Source of the DNA: Alphaproteobacteria bacterium
GTDB taxonomy: Bacteria > Pseudomonadota > Alphaproteobacteria > Rhodobacterales > Rhodobacteraceae
DNA length: 64,000 nt
NCBI GenBank assembly: GCA_030427145.1
Contig: JAUHWT010000003.1
Coordinates: 217,603-281,602 of the forward strand
Direction: 5' to 3'
The notes below the pieces were generated by a model. The model did no database searches and was not told the DNA's origin. It saw nothing but the letters and a program-made list of their open reading frames with translations. A program made the position numbers and the translations under genes. Positions 47,263 to 54,864 of this stretch are shown here, piece after piece; positions within the stretch are counted from its first letter, which is position 1; every line of letters starts with the position of its first letter.

Positions 47263-48639
47263 ATGGCAGGTCAGGACCTCACACAGGGCCCGATCTGGAA
47301 GGCCCTCGCACGCATATCCGCGCCCATGTCGTTCGGGGTCTTCTCCGTCCTGAGCGTGGGCGTGGCCGATGCCTGGTTCCTCGGCCAGCTCGGCGCCACA
47401 CCCCTGGCGGCGATCGGGTTCATCTTCCCGGTAACCGCGGCCTTCACCTCTCTGGCCATCGGCCTTTCGGCCGGAGCGAACGCGACCGTCTCACAAAGCA
47501 TTGGCGGCAGCGATTCGAGGGAAACGACGGCCCGTTACGGGCTTCACGCGTTTGGCCTCGGCGTCATCATGGCTACGGTAACCGCACTGCTGGTCTGGCT
47601 CACTTTCCCGATGCTCTTCGGCCTGATGGGCGCGAAATCCGGCGTGCTCGACGAAATAGCGCTCTATATGCCGTTCTGGGCGCTGTCATTCCCGCTGCTT
47701 GTCACGATGATGATCGTCAACGCCATTTTTCGCGCCTATGGCAGCGGAACCGTCTCGGCACTGCTCATGGTCCTGGCCGCCGTCATCAACATCGCCCTGA
47801 ACCCCGTTCTCATATTCGGCTGGGGCCCGGTGCCCGGCCTTGGAACCGAGGGCGCAGCCATCGCTTCGGCAATTGGTCGGGGCACTGCGGCGATCATCGG
47901 GATCATTTACGCACTGCGCTGCGGATATCTCGACTTCACCGTCAGTATTTTCACCGGCATTCGCGACTCGCTGGGCCAGCTCCTGCGCGTCAGCGTACCG
48001 GCGGCCCTTTCGAACGCGATCAACCCGGCCGGAATGGCCTTTGTCACGGCAGCTGTCGCAACCCTCGGTGACGCGGCGGTCGCGGGTTTTGGTGCCGCAA
48101 CACGTGTTCAGTCCGTTGCACTCGTACCACTTCTGGCCCTGTCGGCTGGCATCGGACCGGTCGTCGGCCAAAACTGGGGCGCCGGGTCCGAAGACCGCGC
48201 ACGCGCCGCCGTGCGACAGTCCTGGCTGATGTGTCTGGGATATGGAGCCCTGCTCGGCGCATCGCTTTTCCTGCTTGCGGAACCCATCGCGTCGGCCATC
48301 GCATCTGACGCGGAAGCCGCCCGGTTCACGCGTGACTATCTGACCTTTGTCGGCTGGAGCCTGTTTGGGTACGGCATCCTCGTCACTGCCAACGCGGCAA
48401 TGAACGCACGCTCCAAAGCGGTTCACTCCATGTCACTCAGCCTTAGCCGCATTCTCCTCGTATACCTGCCGCTCGCGTGGGCGGGCGTCTGGCTCTTCGG
48501 CTATCCCGGTATTCTCTTCGCCGCCATGGTCGCCAATCTGTTTGGCGCCGCCGGGTCGCTGGTGACGGTGCAATCCGTCGGACTTCTGAAGACCGACCAC
48601 CCGGCAATCACAAAACCCGCACGTCTGGTACCCTCGTGA
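47263..48639 (+). CDS. MATE-family efflux transporter
   Basis: A 458-residue protein with about 12 membrane helices in two internally similar halves, as in multidrug and toxin extrusion proteins. Typical features are PMSFGVFSVLSVGVADAWFL, GLSAGANATVSQSIG and the second-half GAATRVQSVALVPLLALSAG. It likely exports a cationic or planar compound driven by sodium or protons. The ATG at 47263 lacks a strong ribosome site. The longer frame to 47152 overlaps the MFS gene and is rejected. Confidence 0.9.
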   Translation: MAGQDLTQGPIWKALARISAPMSFGVFSVLSVGVADAWFLGQLGATPLAAIGFIFPVTAAFTSLAIGLSAGANATVSQSIGGSDSRETTARYGLHAFGLGVIMATVTALLVWLTFPMLFGLMGAKSGVLDEIALYMPFWALSFPLLVTMMIVNAIFRAYGSGTVSALLMVLAAVINIALNPVLIFGWGPVPGLGTEGAAIASAIGRGTAAIIGIIYALRCGYLDFTVSIFTGIRDSLGQLLRVSVPAALSNAINPAGMAFVTAAVATLGDAAVAGFGAATRVQSVALVPLLALSAGIGPVVGQNWGAGSEDRARAAVRQSWLMCLGYGALLGASLFLLAEPIASAIASDAEAARFTRDYLTFVGWSLFGYGILVTANAAMNARSKAVHSMSLSLSRILLVYLPLAWAGVWLFGYPGILFAAMVANLFGAAGSLVTVQSVGLLKTDHPAITKPARLVPS

Positions 48640-48674
48640 CGCAAACCAGGGAAACCACCGAAGGAATGCCTTAC

Positions 48675-49160
48675 ATGAACACAATCAGGCAACTGTCTCC
48701 CCAATGGCACTTCGTCGCCGACACGGTGATGGGCGGTGTGTCCACGGGCTCCGTGGTGGCCACAACCGTCAGGGGCCGCCCCGCCCATCGCCTCATCGGG
48801 AACGTATCACTCGAAAACGATGGCGGCTTTGTCCAAATGGCCTTCGATTTGGACGACGCCAGCGAAGGCGAAACCGATCCAGGCAACTGGACAGGTTTGG
48901 TGATGGACGTCTCCGGCAACGGAGAGACCTACGAGGTCCGCCTCCGGACCAGCCAGCTCACCAAGCCATGGCAGTCCTTCAGGGCTGAATTCGTGGCCGA
49001 CAATAACTGGACCACCATACACCTGCCGTTCGCCGCTTTTGAGGCTCACCGGCATGACCACACCTTCGACCCGACCCAACTCCGCCGCATCGGCGTGCTG
49101 GCAATCGGTCGCGAGTTTCATGCCGATGTCTCGGTGTCCGACATCGGTTTTTATCATTAA
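48675..49160 (+). CDS. CIA30-family protein
   Basis: A 161-residue protein matching the CIA30 family (complex I intermediate-associated protein 30). It shows HFVADTVMGGVSTG near the N-terminus, FVQMAFDL, the WTGLVMDVSGNGETYEVRLR core and RIGVLAIGREFHADVSVSDI at the end. In bacteria the role is unclear; the fold is a jelly roll that may bind carbohydrate or assist assembly. GAAGGAA lies about 8 bases before the ATG at 48675. It ends the MFS-MATE run. Confidence 0.82.
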   Translation: MNTIRQLSPQWHFVADTVMGGVSTGSVVATTVRGRPAHRLIGNVSLENDGGFVQMAFDLDDASEGETDPGNWTGLVMDVSGNGETYEVRLRTSQLTKPWQSFRAEFVADNNWTTIHLPFAAFEAHRHDHTFDPTQLRRIGVLAIGREFHADVSVSDIGFYH

Positions 49161-49172
49161 CCGGTAGAACGG

Positions 49173-49198
49173 CCGGAAGCCGATTAAGCGGCTTCCGG
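49173..49198. terminator. Convergent (bidirectional) terminator-like hairpin
   Basis: CCGGAAGCCG (49173-49182) and CGGCTTCCGG (49189-49198) form a perfect 10-bp stem with loop ATTAAG between the convergent CIA30 and ferric-reductase-like genes. The stem overlaps the end of the latter. No long T-run follows on either strand. Confidence 0.6.
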
Positions 49199-49792
49199 AC
49201 GGGGCCGCAGATACCAGTACCAGACGCGGTACCCCTCAAGCACAGCCAGCGGACCGAAATGCACCAGCGCCGTGCCAATCCCGCCCCAGTCATGCAAAGC
49301 CGCCCAGTGCAGCAGCGTCAGAACCGCAGCGGCATAGGTCGCGCGCTGCAACGTCTTCCAGCTGCGCCCCATCCTGCGCACAAAATAATCAGAAGAGGTC
49401 ACGCCCAGCGGCACGAGAATCACGAACGCAATCCAGCCCGTCCAGATGTAGAACTTTGGAATATCCACCACAATCTTCTGCACCGTGCTCAGATCAATCA
49501 GGTACAGCACCGTATGCGCCAGCGCGTAGAAAAAGGCCGCAACGCCAAAATAGCGCCGGTTTCTCTTCAGCCAGCGCGGACCGCGCCAGCCCCGGAAGAC
49601 CAGCGCCAGCGGCGAGGCCAGCATCGCTATAATCATGAAACGCGCGGCAAATTCACCGGTGGGGTGCAGCGCGCCGTGGATCGCGGTACCGGTGGCCTCC
49701 GCCCCCTCCGCGGACAAAATCCCGGCCAAAACGCCAAGCCCCGGCAGCGCCAGCAGCGCCCAAAGCCAGTATGGAGAGAGTCGTGACAGCAT
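49184..49792 (-). CDS. Ferric reductase-like transmembrane protein (MsrQ/YedZ-like)
   Basis: A 202-residue membrane protein with about six helices and histidines placed to ligate haem (TAIHGALHPTGEF, ALAHTVLYL, LLHWAALHDW). This matches the ferric-reductase-like transmembrane family that includes MsrQ, the haem subunit of the periplasmic methionine-sulfoxide reductase. No msrP is adjacent, so it may serve another redox partner. The ATG at 49792 follows AGGAAAGGC; the frame to 49882 is longer but without a better start. Confidence 0.82.
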   Translation of the reverse strand: MLSRLSPYWLWALLALPGLGVLAGILSAEGAEATGTAIHGALHPTGEFAARFMIIAMLASPLALVFRGWRGPRWLKRNRRYFGVAAFFYALAHTVLYLIDLSTVQKIVVDIPKFYIWTGWIAFVILVPLGVTSSDYFVRRMGRSWKTLQRATYAAAVLTLLHWAALHDWGGIGTALVHFGPLAVLEGYRVWYWYLRPRPEAA

Positions 49793-49881
49793 GTCTGTTG
49801 CCTTTCCTGTGGGAACCGGTCCCGTTGGGCCGGAAGGATGGGTGTTCAATCTCACGCCGCAGCGCGTCATTTCCGTCGCCA

Positions 49882-50727
49882 TCAGGCGCGAAGTGTCGAG
49901 AAATAATCGTCCCAGGACTGATGCGGACGGCCGGTCACCTCCGCGTACTGGCCAGGCCGGTCATACGCGCCCTGCCGGATGCCCTCGTAAATCCCGCCAA
50001 TAATCGGCCCCAGAAAATCTCCCAGTTCCGCACTGCGGTCAGCCACGAAGTCCTCTGACGTCATATCGCGATACCCCAGATCCGTGCCAAAGGTCCGGTT
50101 GATATATCCCGCCAGTTCGGCCTGGGTGATCGGCGCACCGTTCAGATCAAACGTGCCGCCATTCAAATCATCGCGGGTCAGCAGCGCCGCATAGGCATGG
50201 GCAAGTTCCGAACGCGTGGTATAGCCACAGCGGCCCTCTCCCGCGCTGTTGGCAATCTCCCCGCGTGACCGGTAGCCGTCGAGATACTCGATATCCGGCT
50301 CAATATAGATGCCGTTCCGCCCAATGGCCCAGTCAAGCCCGCTCGCGCGAATATCCGCCTCGGTCTGTCGGTTGCTCTGCACCACCGGCGAAAAGCGCGT
50401 GCCCTCCTCCGGCCCGATAATGCTGGTATAGACAAGCTTTTTCACACCGGCCGCACGGGCCGCATCAATCACGTTGCGATGCTGATGAATACGATCCTCC
50501 GGCGCGGCCATGCCCGACACGATCACCAGCGCATCCACCCCGGCCAGCGAGGCCTTCAGCTGCTCCGGCTCATCATAATCCCCGGGCCGCACCTCGACCC
50601 CGGGGTCAACAACCCTGGAGGGCGTCCGGGCCAGCCCGATCACGGGGGTATCCCCGGGCAGCTCAACAAGCTTGCGGGCGATCTCACGGCCCAACTGGCC
50701 CGAGACGGCGGTTACGGCACAGGTCAT
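49882..50727 (-). CDS. NmrA/QorB-like NAD(P)H-binding oxidoreductase
   Basis: A 281-residue atypical SDR: AVTAVSGQLGREIARKL is the dinucleotide-binding region, followed by VDALVIVSG, KKLVYTSIIGP and NRQTEADIRASGLDWAI. This order resembles QorB-type quinone reductases and NmrA-like redox sensors. AGGAGTTTC precedes the ATG at 50727. It lies in one minus-strand run with a SnoaL-like protein (63 bases upstream) and DUF2218, divergent from a LysR regulator. Confidence 0.85.
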   Translation of the reverse strand: MTCAVTAVSGQLGREIARKLVELPGDTPVIGLARTPSRVVDPGVEVRPGDYDEPEQLKASLAGVDALVIVSGMAAPEDRIHQHRNVIDAARAAGVKKLVYTSIIGPEEGTRFSPVVQSNRQTEADIRASGLDWAIGRNGIYIEPDIEYLDGYRSRGEIANSAGEGRCGYTTRSELAHAYAALLTRDDLNGGTFDLNGAPITQAELAGYINRTFGTDLGYRDMTSEDFVADRSAELGDFLGPIIGGIYEGIRQGAYDRPGQYAEVTGRPHQSWDDYFSTLRA

Positions 50728-50790
50728 GGTCGAAACTCCTTTCAGCACCAGGCAGGCGGCGGGATCAAACCCCCACCGCCCATCCATTCC

Positions 50791-51285
50791 TTACCGGCCG
50801 TGATAGGCCTGACTGACGGCAAAACTGTCCTCAAACCAGTGCCACAGCACCACCTGGCCATCGCGGACCTTCGCGCGCAGGGCAAAGGTGAACTCCCCGG
50901 TTTCCTGCCCCGAATGGGGCGTAACCGCGTTCATTTTGCCAAACACCGCCACCGTGTTGCCCGAGGCAAAGGCATCGGTGTTTTCCCACATCGTCGTCTG
51001 CAGGTTCTCCGAAAACACGCCGAGGAACTCAAAAACATCCGCCTTGCCCTCCGCGCCGCCAATCCAGGGCAGGCTTTCGTCGCCCTCATTGTGCCAGACC
51101 ATGTCATCGGCCATCAGCCGGTCCACGGTCTCCATGTCGCCCGATCCCATCGCGCCCATAAACGCCATGACCGTGTCAAAGCTCGCCTGGGTTTGTTCTT
51201 CCATTGTCTGTGCTCCTGCGTGTTGTGCCAAAATGATCGCGAGCGATGCGCCCATCGAGGTTCTCAAAAGCGTTCTGCGGTTCAT
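50791..51285 (-). CDS. Exported SnoaL/NTF2-like protein
   Basis: A 164-residue protein. Its N-terminus NRRTLLRTSMGASLAIILAQ resembles a Tat-type or Sec signal. The mature part is an NTF2-like cone fold (FMGAMGSGDMETVDRLMADD, DMVWHNEG, FTFALRAKVRDGQVVLWHWFED). Such proteins are isomerases, cyclases or simple binding proteins. Its place beside an NmrA-like reductase suggests handling of a small, possibly quinone-like molecule; this is inference. Confidence 0.8.
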   Translation of the reverse strand: MNRRTLLRTSMGASLAIILAQHAGAQTMEEQTQASFDTVMAFMGAMGSGDMETVDRLMADDMVWHNEGDESLPWIGGAEGKADVFEFLGVFSENLQTTMWENTDAFASGNTVAVFGKMNAVTPHSGQETGEFTFALRAKVRDGQVVLWHWFEDSFAVSQAYHGR

Positions 51286-51433
51286 GTCTCATGCTCCCGT
51301 GTTGGTGCGCCCGGTTGGGCGCGGATGGTCAGAATGTGCCGGTCTGATATGCGTGCCTCTCCTGCCGCGCCCCGGCCCCGGAGCGCGTTGCGGCATGTCG
51401 ATCAGGTGGTGAAATGTCCCTGACGGCGGGCCG

Positions 51434-51730
51434 TCAGGCCCCGGTGGCCTCAGTGATGTCCCAGCTCAGCTCCGGATTTTCGCGAAAGGCAAAGCGGTCC
51501 AGATGGCTCGAAATGACCTCAACAGCCCTGTCGAGCCCCGGCCGGTCCTCCGCCGAAACGCTCAGGCCCAGGCCCGTGGCATGGGCGCTCAGCAGACATA
51601 GTCCAAAGGGCAGTTCGATCCGCCCGGAGCCGGCCTCATGGCTGGTCGGCACCTTGTGACCAAAATGTTTGCAGAGTGTGCCCAGATAGCGTTGGGCGTG
51701 TTCGGTTGTGAAAAACGTTGTCGCCTGCAT
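51434..51730 (-). CDS. DUF2218-family protein
   Basis: A 98-residue protein matching the DUF2218 family: TEHAQRYLGTLCKHFGHKVP, then GRIELPFGLCLLSA and a C-terminal VISSHLDRFAFRENPEL. DUF2218 genes often sit beside siderophore or reductase genes; the function is unknown. AAGGAACG precedes the ATG at 51730. It is the gene nearest the divergent LysR regulator. Confidence 0.8.
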   Translation of the reverse strand: MQATTFFTTEHAQRYLGTLCKHFGHKVPTSHEAGSGRIELPFGLCLLSAHATGLGLSVSAEDRPGLDRAVEVISSHLDRFAFRENPELSWDITEATGA

Positions 51731-51826
51731 CGGTTCGTTCCTTCGTGTTGCCACCAACATCTATCCCCGCCGCATTGATCGGGGTATTCCCTGATTGCAG
51801 AAGTCATAATTCGGGCAGGCGAAACA

Positions 51827-52741
51827 ATGATCGAGCATCTGCGCCACATGGCGATCTTCGCGCGCGTCGTCGACGAGGGCTCCTTTCGGGCCGCCGCAAA
51901 AGCCATCGGCCTCGCCCCGTCGCGGGTGAGCGAAACCGTGTCGGAGCTTGAGACGTATCTCGGCGTCACCCTCCTCTACCGCACCACGCGCCGCATCGCC
52001 CTGACCAACGAGGGGCGCATGTTCTACGCCCGCGTCACCGAAATGCTGCGCAGCGCCGAAACCGGCCTCAACGAGTTGAACGCCCTGTCGCTCGAACCCG
52101 TCGGCGCCCTGCGCATCTCCATGCCCGCCTTCATGTCCTCATCGGCGCTCGCCACGGCCATCGCCGAATTCGCCCGCCGCCACCCCCAGGTCGCGCTCTC
52201 CATCACCTTCACCGACGCCCGCACCGATCTGCTGGAGGACGGGTTCGACGTAAACATCCGCGTCGGGTGGCTCGATGACAGCTCAATGATGTCCCGCAAA
52301 CTGGGCGAGAGCGACCGGGCACTTGTGGCGGGAACCGGATACGCCGCCACACGGCCCAACCCCACGCACCCCTCCGACATGGAGGACTGGGACTGGCTGC
52401 GCTACAGACACCGCTCCGAATACACCACGCTCTACGGCCCCGATGGCGGTTCGGAGAAAGTCCTGGGCCAGGCGCGGCTGGAGGTCGACAGTGTCGACGC
52501 GCTCTATCACTTTACCCTGCAAAACCTCGGCGCCACCGTCCTGCCCGAACATCTCGCGGCCCGGGGCGAGGCCGAGGGCAAACTCACCCGCCTCCTGCCC
52601 GACTGGCGCCTGCTCCCGCTGGGCTACTTCGCCGTCTGGCCCGACACGTCCCGGCGCGAGAGCCTCACCCTGCTCTTCGTACGTTTCATCTCCGAATGGC
52701 AGGGCGCCGCCGCCGACCCCATCCATGAACGGAAATCATGA
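51827..52741 (+). CDS. LysR-family transcriptional regulator
   Basis: A 304-residue regulator with an N-terminal winged helix-turn-helix (FARVVDEGSFRAAAKAIGLA, then SRVSETVSELETYLG) and a substrate-binding domain. Its divergent arrangement with the DUF2218, SnoaL and NmrA-like genes is the classic LysR layout. The 96-base spacer contains an imperfect dyad (ATCGGG, 5-base gap, CCCTGAT, near 51778-51796) that could be its operator. The inducer is unknown. Confidence 0.92.
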   Translation: MIEHLRHMAIFARVVDEGSFRAAAKAIGLAPSRVSETVSELETYLGVTLLYRTTRRIALTNEGRMFYARVTEMLRSAETGLNELNALSLEPVGALRISMPAFMSSSALATAIAEFARRHPQVALSITFTDARTDLLEDGFDVNIRVGWLDDSSMMSRKLGESDRALVAGTGYAATRPNPTHPSDMEDWDWLRYRHRSEYTTLYGPDGGSEKVLGQARLEVDSVDALYHFTLQNLGATVLPEHLAARGEAEGKLTRLLPDWRLLPLGYFAVWPDTSRRESLTLLFVRFISEWQGAAADPIHERKS

Positions 52742-52920
52742 CCCCGACATCCGCAGCCGGTCAATCAAAAGCCGCCGGGCCGGGCGCATCTTGCCTTTTA
52801 CGCCGGATGGCCCAGGGTGTTCTCAGCCATGCCCGTGGCGCGAGACGTCTTTGAAAGCCGCGCCGACTGAAAATTTGTGGCGGGGTCTGTCCCCCGCCAC
52901 ACCATAAGAGGAAACCGCCC

Positions 52921-53316
52921 ATGAAAATCACCCGAGCCGGCAGCACGCCGTCAAACCCCGGCCCCGCGGACTGGTTCACCGGAACCGTGCGCATCGACCC
53001 GATGTTTCAGGCCGAGGAACCCGGTCGCACCAGCGGCGCGCATGTCACCTTCGAGCCCGGCGCCCGCACGGCGTGGCACACCCACCCGGCCGGGCAGGCC
53101 CTCATCATCACGTTTGGCCGCGGCCGCGTCCAGCGCGAGGGCGGCCCGGTTGAGGAAGTCACCGCAGGCGACGTCGTCTTCTTCCCCGCCGGCGAAAAAC
53201 ACTGGCACGGCGCCTCGCCTGACACCGCCATGTCCCACTACGCCATCCAGGAAGCCATCGACGGCACCCCGGTCACCTGGCTCGAAAAAGTCTCCGACGC
53301 CGACTACAACCGATGA
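52921..53316 (+). CDS. Cupin-domain protein (quercetinase/carboxymuconolactone-associated type)
   Basis: A 131-residue single-domain cupin. Motif 1 is visible as [19 protein letters not shown] (His ligands in HTH) and motif 2 as [15 protein letters not shown]. Small cupins of this type occur as isomerases, dioxygenases or sensors. It sits 179 bases after the LysR gene and may be in its regulon. It converges with the large phosphoesterase gene. Confidence 0.85.
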   Translation: MKITRAGSTPSNPGPADWFTGTVRIDPMFQAEEPGRTSGAHVTFEPGARTAWHTHPAGQALIITFGRGRVQREGGPVEEVTAGDVVFFPAGEKHWHGASPDTAMSHYAIQEAIDGTPVTWLEKVSDADYNR

Positions 53317-53322
53317 CACTGC

Positions 53323-53346
53323 GGGGCGGTGAGCAAACACCGCCCC
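53323..53346. terminator. Convergent terminator-like hairpin
   Basis: GGGGCGGTG (53323-53331) and CACCGCCCC (53338-53346) form a perfect 9-bp stem with loop AGCAAA between the convergent cupin and phosphoesterase genes. It is GC-rich with no T-run, but the position fits bidirectional termination. Confidence 0.6.
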
Positions 53347-53361
53347 CTGACCGGGCCACAC

Positions 53362-54864
53362 CTAAACCAGCAGCACATCAAACGCCCCGGTCACGTCCAG
53401 CGTCGCGGTTTCGTCCACGTTGAACGTAAACACGTCCCGGTTGCCCGGCGAGTTGTAGACCCGCATGTCAAAGACAATATCCCCACCGGAGATCGAGACG
53501 CTGTCATTGTTCTCAAAACTCTGCGTCTGCAGGTCCGAGAAGATGAACCCGTCCGCCTCAATCCGGCCGTCGAATATTGCCGTGTTCAACCGGCTTGTCG
53601 CCGTCACGGTCACTTCGTCGCCATTCCGGTCGATCGTGAGCAGCCCGGGAAAATTCGTCGGCGGATCAACGGGGGGATCGTCAGGATCATCCGGCGGATC
53701 CACCGGCGGGTCGTCCGGATCATCGGGCGGGTCGCCCGGATCAACCGGCACGCTGTCGATCACCACATCAAACGCCCCCGTCACATCCAGCGTGGCATTG
53801 GCATCGACGTTGAACGAAAACACATCCCGGTTGTTCGGCGAGTTATAGACCCGCATGTTGAAAACGATGTCACCGCCGGAGATTGAGACGCTGTCATTGT
53901 TCTCAAAACTCTGCGTCTGAAGGTTCGAAAACCCAAACCCGTCCGCCTCAATCCGGCCCTGAAATATCGCCGTGTTTAACCGGCTGGTCGCGGTCACCGT
54001 CACCTCATTGCCATCGCGGTCAATCGTCAACAGGCCCGGGAAGTTCGTCGGCGGATCAACGGGCGGATCATCCGGATCGTCCGGCGGATCAACGGGGGGA
54101 TCGTCGGGATCGTCCGGCGGGTCCACCGGCGGGTCGTCCGGATCATCCGGCGGATCACCCGGATTAACCGGCACACTGTCAATCACCACATCAAACGCCC
54201 CGGTCACATCCAGCGTGGCGTTCGCGTCAACGTTGAACGAAAACACATCCCGGTTGTTCGGCGAGTTATAGACCCGCATGTCAAAGACAATATCGCCGCC
54301 GACAATCGCGACGCTGTCATTGTTCTCAAAACTCTGGGTCTGGATGTTTGAAAAACTGAACCCATCCGCCTCAATCCGCCCGTCGAAAATGGCCGTATTC
54401 AGCCGGCTCGTCGCCGTCACAGTCACCTGATTGCCGTTCCGGTCAATGGTCAGCAGCCCCGGAAAATTCGTTGGCGGATCGACAGGCGGATCATCGGGAT
54501 CGTCCGGTGGATCAACCGGCGGGTCGTCCGGATCATCGGGCGGATCACCCGGATCGACCGGCACACTGTCGATCACCACGTCAAACGCCCCTGTCACATC
54601 CAGCGTCGCGTTCGCGTCGACGTTGAACGAAAACACATCCCGGTTGTTCGGCGAGTTATAGACCCGCATGCCAAAAACAATATCGCCCCCGACGATCGAC
54701 ACGCTGTCATTGTTCTCAAAACTCTGCGTCTGAAGGTTCGAGAACCCAAAACCGTCCGCCTCGATCCGCCCATCAAAAATCGCCGTGTTCAACCGGCTCG
54801 TCGCGGTCACCGTCACCTGATTGCCGTTGCGATCAATGGTCAGAAGACCCGGGAAATTCGTCGG
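53362..54864 (-). repeat. Four in-frame direct repeats with 33-base linker units
   Basis: The modules begin (on the minus strand) at 54864, 54474, 54051 and 53661, so the periods are 390, 423 and 390 bases. The 33-base excess in the middle one is a single extra copy of an 11-residue PPDDPDDPPVD unit in the linker. Sequence identity is high at both DNA and protein level, with scattered changes between copies (GFGFSNL, GFSFSNI, GFIFSDL). Confidence 0.92.

Noticed and set aside
53640..54560. Regular repeats that might be a CRISPR array
   Set aside because: Repeats are in frame within one coding sequence, with 390-423-base periods and 33-base linker units; there are no spacers or cas genes.
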